Source: Wuchereria bancrofti
Taxonomy: Eukaryota > Nematoda > Chromadorea > Rhabditida > Onchocercidae
Direction of reading: 5' to 3'
DNA: 64,000 nt
Assembly (NCBI GenBank): GCA_005281725.1
Contig: SSBO01000012.1
Coordinates: 8,903,099 to 8,967,098, forward strand
Part shown: positions 1 through 29,682 of the stretch, in pieces
How the letters are laid out: each line of letters starts with the position of its first letter
How positions within the stretch are numbered: the first letter of the stretch is position 1
Made by a program: the position numbers and the translations under genes
Notes under the pieces: model-generated
Seen by the model: the letters and a program-made list of their open reading frames with translations, nothing else
The model's database searches: none
Told to the model about the DNA's origin: nothing

Positions 1-89
1 AACATACTACGAACAAAGACAAAAGGGAATATATAAGAACTTCCACCTCGTTATGTGCCTATTTTTTCTTAATCTGAAATGTTATGTTT

Positions 90-1501
90 TTAGAACTTAT
101 TATTCAGAAAGACTTCTAAACAAACTTTTAATGCGTCTCTTATTTCTTGAGCCGTAGCCACGGCAGACAATGACTGGAGCACATCTTCATGTCCAGCTAG
201 TGCACCACATTCCATCGGTGTCATATTACACCCATCTTTGACATTTTTTGCACCAGCTTTTAATAACATGCATACAATTTCATTAGAACCAGCCTCCGCA
301 GCGTCGTGCATTGCTGTGTTCCCTGAAATGACCATTCATGGCCGACGAATATTTTAGTGAAAATCATAAATGAATTTGCAGAAAAGGTATGTTTAGTAAG
401 AAAGTAATATCAATATTCATGGAGAAATTACCCCTCAACGATGCACGACACGGATCAGCACCATGTTTCAGCAATAGGTATACGATATCAGCCCGCATTT
501 TAAAAGAAGCAATCATCAGCGGTGTATGCCCATGTCGATTAGCCAATTCAACATCAGCCCCTTTTTTCACCAGATAATGAACTAAATAAGTATTGTAGGT
601 CAAATGATACTTGTTATAAACAAGGATGGAGGATGATAACTAAGTAAAGAGAGAAGTGATTAATACCTATGTCATAGTGACCATCATAGCATGCGCCTCG
701 TAAAGGAGAACTGTTCGATTGCGTTGTCTGATTGATATCTGCACCAGCTTCTTCAACAAGGTATTGAACAACATCTATGTGCCCTGCAGCTGCTGCAACC
801 CACAAAACTGGCGCTCGAGCTAAATTTAGGTCACTTTCTTTTTTTTTAAAAAAAAGGATAAAATTTTTGATGAAAAGGGGCAAAATTCTGAATAAATTAT
901 CTGATAAGACCACTTATAAACTTATAATGAACTTATAAATATCATACGCTACTCGTGAATTCATCACAACCCATTATTTTCTTTCAGTAATTCTGAATAA
1001 TAAACTATTTTCAGAAACGAAAAAGAGGTAGTAAGGAAAAAAGCATAAGAGAACAGTTACAATAACGTGTTCAAACATGCCATCATTAAATTAATGTTAC
1101 TTAAAACTGACGAACAATTTCACCATCAAATATAACTGTCCCCGTAGCTGAGATATCTGCGCCCTTTTCCAGCTGCAAAGAGAGATTCAGTTTTAATGAC
1201 TGATAAGATTACCAAATTATCAGCGAGAACATAAAAATACAAGAACTACTAGAAAATTTGTCTTTTTTTTCAGTTAATAAGCTCAAAATATTAGAGTAGA
1301 AGAAAAGATTACCAAATATTTTACAACATCAAGATGACCATTTCGCGCTGCGATAACAAGTGGTGGAGTTTGCAATTCTTGTGATGATATACAGTGATGA
1401 AGCCATTCGTGTGATCGATCTTCCAGAAAAATACGCAAACGTCGTAAATTACCATCTCGTGCAGCATTGAATACAACAACTCGATACACACCCGGATCCA
1501 T
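90..1501 (-). CDS. fem-1: FEM-1-type ankyrin-repeat protein (5' part; 3' end off window)
   Basis: Probable FEM-1/FEM1 family protein; family members are substrate-recognition subunits of CUL2 ubiquitin ligases and, in worms, act in sex determination. Exons on the minus strand: 1313-1501 (start ATG at 1499-1501), 1112-1172, 667-819, 432-581 and 126-322. All four junctions keep phase, giving about 250 residues. The N-terminus carries the family pattern VFNAARDGNLRRLR, then ankyrin repeats with TPPLVIAARNGHLDVVKYL, APVLWVAAAAGHIDVV, ANRHGHTPLM and GNTAMHDAAEAGS. The last visible exon either splices at 125/124 after ALK or reads on to a stop at 90-92. FEM1 proteins are around 600 residues, so the former is more likely and the C-terminal half lies left of position 1. 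Other ankyrin proteins are possible, but the order and spacing match FEM1 closely. Confidence 0.82.
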
Positions 1502-3010
1502 CCCGTACAAAGCAACAAACAAACAGACCGCCCGACAAGTTAACAAAAAATGTCACTCAATTTTCACCACCACTTGCTGATACTTTAAGCAACTCTTAAT
1601 CCCACCTCTATGAAGTTCTCTTCATATCACATGATCTTTACGCAATATGCGTTTCAGTCTTGATATTCTCTCCAAAACTTGTCAACTTTCCCCGAGATTT
1701 CCCGAATAATTGATTTTGCCATCGCTGCAAATATCTTACTATATCATAATAAATGATAATTTGATGAAAAGATAAATATGTAATCATTTGTGATATATAT
1801 GATAATATAACGATAAGGTTTGTTGTCTTGAAATTCGAATTCATTTATTATTTACTTTATAAATGCACAATTATTTATTGTTTATCAATATCACTTCTCA
1901 TTTGTAGCAAGAAAACAAGCCAAAAAAAGAAAAGAAAAGCAAGAAAAAAGCCAAAAAAAAAACAGGAAACGTTCATATCGATATGTATGTATCATTTGTT
2001 TTATATGCTTAGTTCTAGACAATTGTAGATATTTGTTTTGTCAGGAAAATGCAAAAACGGTATGTACAATAATTTAGTAGTAAATAAGTAATAAGCAATA
2101 TATAATATGAAGTTAACCTATAATAATAACAAATCATTGATCCGGAATGAACATTGTTCAGATGACAGAGTAAAACACATGAAATTTGTTAAGTGATTGG
2201 AATCCTCGATCGAAATAAAGTTTTGAGAAAGATGAATAGTGAAGAATTAAAGATGAATAATTTTAATTAGCTTTTGTTCGAGTAATTAATAGATTCATAA
2301 ATCAGCCCTAAATTTTTTTAAATTTAAACACAAAACAGTCTTACAGTTATTAACAACAAAATTATAATTGATGCATTTAGAATGTTTATCATCATTGGTA
2401 ATCACGATTATCACTTACACTTTGATCAACTAAACATTCATAATTTGTTCGAGGAATTATTGCTATGTACATTCAAGTCATTCTGATGTATTTTCATTCA
2501 ATTGTCATCACATTATCACAACTATCATAGATACTATATTTGGAATTGCTCATTTTGATAACCGTTATCAGTTCATCATAAAACACGAAAAAAAAGCAAT
2601 AAGCATTTTATAATATTACAATGATTGCTGATGATAAGGCTGTTGATAACTTCGTTTGTTGCATCCTTCCACAATAATTGATCGTTTCAATTCTATTCCA
2701 TTCCATTAATCGTTGACCCTAAATTGATGTTGTAATACTATTTGTTAATTGAACAAGTATTATCTCTTCACATTATATGTTCATTAAATATCAACAAAAA
2801 GTTGGAACTTTTCAAATTTGATTTTTTCAGATTCAAAATTTTAAATTTAGACAATGATACAGTTTATCTATGTCAAAATAATCAAAATTTTAAAAAATGA
2901 AAAAATTAAAATTTTCGAGGAAAAAAATTCCTTATCCCAATTTTTCCCAACAGTTTTTATTACAATTGACGAGAAATATTTAAAATTCGAGCTATCCTTT
3001 TTTCTTTTTT

Positions 3011-3036
3011 ATGTATATATATATATATATATATAA
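3011..3036. repeat. (TA)n microsatellite
   Basis: Alternating TA run directly visible; similar short runs occur at 3890-3904 and 19547-19567. Confidence 0.85.
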
Positions 3037-6000
3037 AAAAATCTTTGCTAATGCATTTTTACAGCAACCATCATTTAATGTTTCTAATGAGCATGCATTT
3101 GTTAAATGGATAATAATCAATGGAAATTATATAAATGTAAAATTGATGAAAATCAATTCAATTAAAATATCGTTTACTGACGACTATAATTCATTGTCTC
3201 ATCCAATTAACTGACCAACCATTGTTCTCCATGCTAATTGAGTTAGCATAAGCGTAAAGGATTGTTGTAAGCTACAGATGAAATTTGAATGATTATTGCT
3301 TTAATATCCTTTATTGCGGTTATAATAAAAAGTCAATTTTTAGAATATTTTCAGGGAATGTATATATCATATCTGATTTTAAAATAATCAATTTGAACAG
3401 ATATTATTTATGTGGAACAACTGTTTTCATATTTGATGCAAACTATTTTGCAAAAATTGTCCAATTTAAATTTTGAATTGAAAAAAAACTGAAATAAATT
3501 TTGCGACCGAATTTTTTCTTCCTATTTTATAATATCTGCATATTTAAACTTCAAATATTCTAGCATATCTAATTTAGATGTTTCAAATTATATTCTAAAC
3601 AATAGTTATTACCTCCTTTCCTCTCTCTCTCTCCTTTCTCTATCAGTTATCATCTTAATCTTTTTGTAAATTAATTCATACTAGTATTAATAATTTAGCT
3701 TCAAATCTTTCATTATTTTACACTTTTCACTTATTTAATTAGTGGTGGGAAGAATTTTTGCAAATATACTTCTCATTGTGAACTGAAAATGAAATATTTA
3801 TTACAATATTGCAAGATTATTTTGACAGGTGAAAAGTTCATTTCAAATAAATTCTTTCTGACGTTTAAACTTGACAAGATTTGCAAATTATATATATATA
3901 TATAAATCTTTTTTTGAGATTCAACTAAAATTTGGAAAATTTTTTCTTCTTATTGACTTTAAAAAAAAAGTTTGCAATAATAATCAACGATTATCAGCAA
4001 ACATACACCGATGGTATGTAATAATAACATTCCATAGTTTATTTCAATTTGATTTATCTTTATGAAAATTACTAAATACTATCTGTAAGATTTAAAAAAA
4101 AGAAAAAATAAAATGTTTAGATGAACACTGCAAACATTTCATACTAAATCGAAATAATAATGATAAGTGGAACTGTTGATCCTCAGTGATGCAACAATTA
4201 AAGAACAAACCTTTCAATTATCATAAATCAAAAAATTTTTTTCTCTTTAAATTACTTCTCTGAAAAATTTTCGATTGCACACATCAAACAGTTTCAGAAT
4301 GTGAATATTGGAAAATGTGCTATAATAAAAAGAAAGAATCAAAAGAATTAATTCTGTGGTTTAGAACATATTTTTTTTATTTCAAATATTAATTTGAATA
4401 TTATCGAATTGATTAATGAATTATTTCGCATATAAATTAGCATATGAATAGCTGTTTACATATGTCGTTGAAAATCTAACAAAAATCTAACTTATAAATT
4501 TGTTAATTAAGCTAATTATTTGTATGAAAGGATGGAAGATATAACCTATCCTGAATTACTAGATAAAAATGTAAGATTTTGTGGAAATTTTTTTTTGTTT
4601 TGGTTTTTTGAGTTCCATGTTTATTTTTATTTAATTCACATTTATACGAGTAAAATTGGAAACAGTTTTATTTTTACCATAAATTGGAGGAAGTTTGAAG
4701 ATTGCAATTGTTGCTAATGGATCGAAGAGATCAGTAGTAGATGAACACCTGGCAGGAGTCTAAAGCCGATGAAAATGATGGATGACTGGAAGAGGCGCTA
4801 AGTGGAAAACTTCCAATACCGATGATATTATGGCTTAATGAGAGAAGGCGTGGTTGTATTTCCCATCCGTTACCCGGATGTTATCAACTCTTATCTGCAT
4901 TGTTAGAATCGCAACTGAGTCTACCTATTCACAGATGAAGCTTGCTGAATTGACGATATCTTAGTCGCTCATATCATTATCATCATATATTTGTTATACA
5001 GATCTGATTATCACCTTTGACCCCAACGAACTTTTTCATACTGTTATCATCCATGGAGCAAACAGATGATGCAACAAGTGCTTTCTATGCCGATTATTTC
5101 ATCGACTATGGCAAATGTTTGTTGTTTTCAATTTTTGAAAGAATATCTAAAAATTTTAAAATTAATGGATAAAAATGAAATCAGTTTCTTTTTTTCAAAA
5201 AAAAAAATGAAATTTATTGCTAATATATGTTATTGATAGCTCAAGAACAAGCTTTAAAGTAAATAACAATACATCAGAAAGAAAATAGCAAAACTGAAAT
5301 CAGTAAGTAAAATGAATTCTTTCAAATAATTTTAAATATAAAAGAAATGAAATGAAAAAGCTAACGATTTCTTCGCTTACTTTAAATTATATTACTTAAT
5401 TAATTTCCTTAATAGCTTTTATTTTCTCTTTTCATATATTTTGCATAAGAATATTATCATTTATTATCGACTAATTCATTTTCCACCAGACGGATTCACA
5501 GATTTCTCCATTTGACCATTCCTGTTTTGAAAAAACTTAAGAGCTAATTAGTAATTTGAATGATTGTATTGTGTGTATCATACAGATGGCTTATTTGCAA
5601 TAAATTTCGGTTCTCTTTGATAAATTTGTGGAATTTTCGAATTATTTTTAATTATCCATCATTGCAGTTAATTTTCCCTGATTCATAGGCAAAAGGAAAA
5701 AAATATGGCAAATTATTCAAAAAATTTTACACAAGTTCATTGCATCAAAAATTATGCCTTATTGAATGAAACAATTTTTAATCTATTCCGTTTTTCTTCC
5801 CCTTGTTACAATTTCAAATTTTTCCATTCTTCTCATTAAGTTGTAACAATATATCAAATTGATGTTTTATATAGTATTTTGAATATTATCATAATATCAT
5901 AAAGAAGAGGTAAAATTTGCAGATGTAATAATCACCAATGAACAATAAAAGAAAACCACTATAAACAATATAAGCTCATAAAGGTGACGCTTCAATGAAA

Positions 6001-7534
6001 ATCAATTTCAGCAATTCAAGAGACCTTTTTGACATATTCGCTCCGAAAACTGACAACTTTTTTTTGTTTAGAACAATTTTTAAAATGATGCGATAGTTTG
6101 TTCTTACCAAACTCCCAAAAGAGAATAACAAAATTGGATTGAACAGATGAGCTAGAGAAGCAATAGCTCTTTATTTTGAAGAGAATTTCAAAATCTTGAG
6201 TTAAATTTAAATAGCTTATTATATAACAAATGGATGTGGTCAGTGATCGGATACGACTAAATTTTCAAATCTTGAGAAGTGATAAATAACTCGAATACAG
6301 TTAAAGTTATCAGAGAGAAAGTAAATTTCTCGTGTAAAAATCCAAAAAAAAAATAATAAATATGAAATGTAAGACTTGTAATAAAATAAATTAGATGATA
6401 TCAAATTTCAGCTTATCATATTATCACAATATTAAATTATAAGCTAATATTTTGATAAAATTACATTAGCAAAATGAAATACTGAAAACTTTACACATGC
6501 ATAAGTTTACACTGATTCCATTTGATACATTGTGTATATATGGGTAAACCTGAAAAGGTATCTGATAGAAAATTTAAATATAACAAATCAGAAACTAATA
6601 GAAACATTACTAACGCTGCTCAAAAGGACTAAATGGTATGGCAAAAGGAAACAGTTGGGGAGAAAAAAAAAGGTGAACATATCGATAACACTGATGTAAA
6701 AATGATTCATATATAAGCTATAATAACTATGTCGAAATAATATTACGATTAGCTTTCTATCACATTCTACATTTGTGGTATTTCAATAGACTGTTAATAT
6801 GTTTCAGGTTTAATAATTACTATCAATATAATTCTCTCTTCCTTTTCTTTTTCATTCCTTTCTCTTATGTTAGAAATAAATGAGAAAGAGAGAAAGAAGG
6901 AAAAAAGATTAGGTAAATACAATTACAAAATATCATTTTTATATTAATATCTTTCTGCATTTTTTTCTTTTTTCTTATCTTTTTTCATTTCAATTAATTT
7001 TTATTTTTATAAAAAGTAGGAAAAAATTTTATAGCTTGCTTAAATTCCACAAATAACAATATAATGATCAGTCTGAAAAAAATATCAAGTGATTTAAATA
7101 TTATGTGTAATATGTAAATTAAATATGAAAATAGACTGATTGCTAGATCGATGGGATGAATTGATCGGCGCCAATGGTATATGCTATATTTTGTATTAGA
7201 TGGCATTCGACATTCATTTGGCCATCAATTGAAATGGATCAAACAGGAATCGTAACCCTTTCGAGTACTTATATCATAAAGTATGATGAGAAGCAAGAAG
7301 ATAAGGGGAGACAAGGCAGTAATGACATGTGAAGTGAAAGGGTGGGGGATTGTCACATTGTCGCGTTATGCTTTCCATTTTTACATTCCCAAGGTCCTCC
7401 TCTCTCTTCCTTCTTCTTCATCATCAATTTTCTCCCGCCTTTTTATTCAGATGTCTCAATTTTCCTTCAGTGAAAATTTCATATCTTTTCTATTTCCTTC
7501 ATTTCTACCCGCAAATAAGAATAACCCATAGGTA

Positions 7535-7570
7535 AAATGCTCTTTTGTCATATGCGACATAAGAGCATTT
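7535..7570. repeat. Short inverted repeat (hairpin)
   Basis: Two 15-nt arms (7535-7549 and 7556-7570) around the 6-nt loop ATATGC, with one mismatch between the arms. The stem is too short for a typical pre-miRNA. Function unknown. Confidence 0.6.
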
Positions 7571-9321
7571 ACTCAGATATTAGCCACATTAATCAATTTT
7601 ATTTTTTTCTCGTTAATTAATTTATAAAGTTGTCACTTTTTTTTGTTCTTTTATTTGTTATCTTATTTTTATATAACACTTTTGTTTAATATTATATTTT
7701 GAGTATTTTTTATTTTGAAAATTTAAGTTTCATTTCTTTCTATTTTTTTTCACTTTTCTTTCTATTTCATTCTAGTACATTGCAAAAGTTTCACATTTCT
7801 CGGAAAAATAAGAAAAAACATTGCTTTATCAGAAAAACTAATGGGCACATTGATGTCAAAAATGTCTCACAAAGTAATTAGCATTTGTATTGACTATAAT
7901 TATTGCAATTGGGATGATTTCGTGTATTCTTTAGAAAAAAAAGGATGTTATTTTGAGAAGTTTCAAATATTTTTAAAAACTACTTTAATATTTTATAAGT
8001 TATACTTTTTGGCTTAGGAATCATTTCTAATGATACCACAAATTATGCAGTTCTATTCTTTCGATTATGGATGTCACTTGTAATGTGAATTGAAAAGCTA
8101 TTGATTAAAATTTAATCTCAATGTCCTTATTAACTTCAATAAGTGATCACTGGCGTATTCAATAGGATTATTTGCTATCTCTATAGTAAAAATATTTGAT
8201 TCCAGCAAAATTATTTCAAATTTCTATCTTCACAAAATGGATTAGAATTAATTTCATCTCTCTCTACCAGAAATTTTTCTTTAAAATTTTTAATTAGCCA
8301 AAAAATGATCTCTCATTAGTGAGTAATGCAGTCCTGGATAACACTTAGGGTAAAGATATTTCAAAAAATTCGTAATTAATCTTTTTTGTTTTTGTTCCAT
8401 TTATGTACTAATTTTATTGTTTTCAATTTTTAAACTGATCTGAAAGCTAGAAAATTTCCACAAAAATTTTCCTGAATTTTAATTTTAACTAAAGTTAATT
8501 TAAATTCGTAGCTTAATAGCAAATTCCTTCCAAAATTTGCCGTTTTGTAAGGGACCGAGCAAATAAATGAATGATTATGACATTTGCTAAGTAAATAATG
8601 GCGAAATTTGATAACGATTACTCAGAAATATTTCTTATTATTACAACAAGAAAATAGCACGATCTGGAATGAAATTGAAAAGTAAATTAGAATAAGCTTT
8701 TGATAACAATTACTCATTATTATATAAATCTCTTCCTGAAATATGTTGTTCCCGGTCCTTTTTTTTTTGACGGTTCTCACTTACGCTTCCTTAAAGTTTT
8801 TCTTTTCCCTATATTTCATAATAGTTGTGTATCACTTCATTATTGTTCTGTTTCCGTATGTTACCAATTAACGACTAATGATCGATGTCACAAACAACTA
8901 TTTCGATAGAGATCCATTCATCCGGAATTACTATTAGTCATAGGAAATTCAAAAAATACTACGATCGATATCTGAAAAAAAGTGTTTGCAATCATTCAAA
9001 TTTTACATTTACACTATTTTCTAGCAAATTTAAAATTTTTTCACAAAAATTATCACATAAATGAAACATGTTAAATGAATACGAAAGGAGAATCAATCAA
9101 TTAATTAGTTCTAATTTAAAATTTTTCCATGCAACATTTTTACACATTTCTTTTGAAGAATTAGGAAGCAAGAATAGAGCAGTTAATTAATTACGATATG
9201 GCAGATTAGAAATGCCACCTAATTAAAATTATCTATTATTGTTGAAGCATTGTTATGGAACTTTCAAGATTTTTTTTTTTTGATCTTATGAATTTGTATG
9301 TTTACAAAATCGTTTGAATTG

Positions 9322-9379
9322 GATGAATGAATGAATGAATGAATGAAATGAAATGAAATGAAATGAAATGAATGAATGA
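9322..9379. repeat. Compound microsatellite (ATGA)n-(GAAAT)n-(ATGA)n
   Basis: Five or more ATGA units change into GAAAT pentamers and then back to tetramers, a visible unit-length switch. Confidence 0.9.
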
Positions 9380-9535
9380 TCCTTTAAATTAATATTGTAT
9401 ACCTGACGTCTGACTACTTTTTGAATTATAACAATTTATTCTTTTTATTATCGTTATCGAGATTTTTTTTTCAATTTTTTAAATCATTTTTATTTAATTA
9501 ATTTTCTTTTTTTTGTAAATTATGAATTTGAGCGT

Positions 9536-9692
9536 ATGGTATCGTTACTAGTATCAATAGTGGCGAATTATTCAGAGCTACTTAAGATGATGAATGGTTC
9601 AAAGGTCATCGATTACTCATTTCTTTTTCTTATCGGTGTACAAATCTGGAAGTCACGAATGATGTTACTTGATATGCATACTGATTGTACAG
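9536..9692 (+). CDS. unc-5: Candidate 5' exon of unc-5 (signal peptide)
   Basis: Proposed, not proven. An ATG at 9536-9538 opens a frame of 52 codons plus one base, ending at an AG|GTACAT donor (exon end 9692). A second ATG lies at 9587. The frame holds a hydrophobic stretch (YSFLFLIGVQIW) of the kind found in a signal peptide. It ends in phase 1, exactly what the first recognised unc-5 exon (15346, two leading bases) needs. The local sequence is less A+T-rich than its surroundings. The resulting first intron would be 5.65 kb. UNC-5 is a secreted-pathway type I receptor, so a signal-peptide exon must exist upstream of 15346; this is the best candidate I found. Confidence 0.35.
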
Positions 9693-27908
<18,216 letters not shown>

Positions 27909-28544
27909 AAAGAGAAAATGAAATTCATTTCCAAAAGGATTCACTGTAAAGTACAACTGAAGAATTTAATATCTCACTGAGAGGTCTCAATTAAATGATA
28001 AATTACTCTGTGCACTGAAGCAGTAAACTTTCTTCTTTTTTGACAAGTTACAGTAGAAAGAATTCTGGAAGACTCACTCCAATGTTTCATAAGGATACGG
28101 CGTAATGAATTGTTAAAATCATAAGCCGAGGATGACTAGTTCATTATATTACTATACAATGAACCGGTGACCCGACATGAACCTTAATCCTTCGAATTCT
28201 TTTATCCAAACAAATTGATGGGATTCATTATTGAGGTCATACCTGAGTATTCTACGGATAATGAGCAACACACAAGGAAAGCATTAAAAGCAGAGTAATT
28301 TCCAGCAAAATTACGAACTACTATAGCATTAGTAGCATATCACCGACAAAATCAATCAAATATGTGCATGTATTTCATCATGAATAATCTTTAATTATGC
28401 ATACATACATACCGAACACTAGGGAGAGAACAGTTTAAATACATAGCTGAAAGCATTGTTATATAAAAGCAAGTGAACTAGAGGACATCTAATATAAACT
28501 AAGAAAATGTCTAACATTGAAGTGAAGAACAATCAATGCAGCAG
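27909..28544. other. Convergent 3' region, unc-5 and thioredoxin-like gene
   Basis: Holds both 3' UTRs of the two tail-to-tail genes. I saw no clear AATAAA on either strand, and no other gene. Confidence 0.6.
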
Positions 28545-29667
28545 TTATACACGACTTCGAAATTCCTTCGCTAGCTTTCTGGCGTCCGCTTGGCCCTCAT
28601 CCTGATAGAAAAATCCGCATTATGAAGTAATGTTTAGTTCTTTATCAGAAAAACTACATTTCACTTGAACTTACCCGAGAGGAGTTAAAACAGTAACGTA
28701 CTTGAACTTTATTTCTGACTTCTTGGTCGATTACTTCGCCATTGTTATTTACTAGCCTAGCAGCAGGTATCGTTTTCACATCATATTTTTTCAGAAATTC
28801 CCTGTAAAAAAACAAAGCTTGATTTTCCAATGCATATATGATCATAGTTACCTCACAAATCCTGCTGACTTAGCATAAGTCATAACATATATTACCAGTA
28901 AGGTACTGATCCAATAACTGTTAATTATTGAAACAAACCATTCCACACACTGTTAATGTTATCTCTCACAACTTTTAAATAGTAAGAAAACGTAGAAAGA
29001 AGTAAACAAGACTTACGAAATATGTTTGTCACCAAATGGGATATACGGCACATTGGGAAGTGCTCTGTTATAATAATCTATCTGGTGCTTCGCTTCACGA
29101 TCACGAGAAACCCAAACTATTTCAATATTTTCGTCTTTTGCAGCTTCGTCGTACCATTTCTAAAAAACCAGAACTACTGTTGCTGTACATTATCAGAAAA
29201 ATAAAACTTAAAAATATCTCAAGCATTAATCCATACAGTGACAAACAACGAAAACCGTACGTCCGAACTTCAGGATTACTGTGAAATGAGCAGAAAAGCG
29301 GAAGGAAGAAAAACATTCAAGAAAATATGGGAACAATTACTTTTAACTTGGGAGTGAATAGACGGCAGTGACCACACCATCCAGATGAGAAATATAATAT
29401 AATCGCCTGAAATTTAATAGAAATCACAAGGCAAGATAATTGCAGAATCGAATTAGATTTGTCATGACAGCTCAAACTAATTGCTACTTTCCTAACATGT
29501 AATTAAGACAAAATTTTGTTAAAGATTAGATAACAAACCTTATTTTTCAGATCATCCACTTTAACAATTTCATTATCTCGTTTTGTCAGAGGAACATCTT
29601 TCAGGAATTCTGCACCTGCTGCATAACAGCGGCTAAAGTTAAATCTTCCTGTTCGCAATAATAACAT
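28545..29667 (-). CDS. Thioredoxin/nucleoredoxin-like protein
   Basis: Small thiol-disulfide oxidoreductase of the thioredoxin-like (tryparedoxin/nucleoredoxin) group. Minus-strand exons 29539-29667, 29341-29406, 29017-29159, 28702-28801 and 28545-28601 join in phase to 164 codons plus stop. The redox motif WCGHC is at about residues 53-57. It is followed by KWYDEAAK and VWVSRDRE, the latter typical of the nucleoredoxin-type core. The cis-proline motif KTIPAARLV is near residue 125, then NNNGEVI. The first 40 residues are basic with few acids at the very start (MLLLRTGRFNFSRC), which could be a mitochondrial presequence; that is inference. An acceptor (TTTACCAG) lies 2 nt before the ATG, suggesting spliced-leader addition. 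The substrate cannot be told from sequence. Confidence 0.88.
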
Positions 29668-29669
29668 TT

Positions 29670-29682
29670 CTGGTAAACAAAC
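29670..29682 (-). promoter_or_regulatory. Probable trans-splice acceptor, thioredoxin-like gene
   Basis: Reading the minus strand, TTTGTTTACCAG ends 2 nt before the start codon. No upstream coding exon is evident, so a spliced leader is the likely 5' partner. Confidence 0.5.

Larger units (their letters stand above)
1502..9535. other. Gene-poor intergenic DNA
   Basis: About 8 kb of A+T-rich DNA between the fem-1-like gene and the first candidate unc-5 exon. Open frames here are short and low-complexity and I assign none as genes. It holds TA runs at 3011-3036 and 3890-3904, pyrimidine tracts such as 3618-3634, a short hairpin at 7535-7570, a less A+T-rich island at 4700-4950, and an ATGA/GAAAT microsatellite at 9322-9379. 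Part of it probably holds the divergent promoters of the two flanking genes, but no specific site can be named. Confidence 0.6.
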
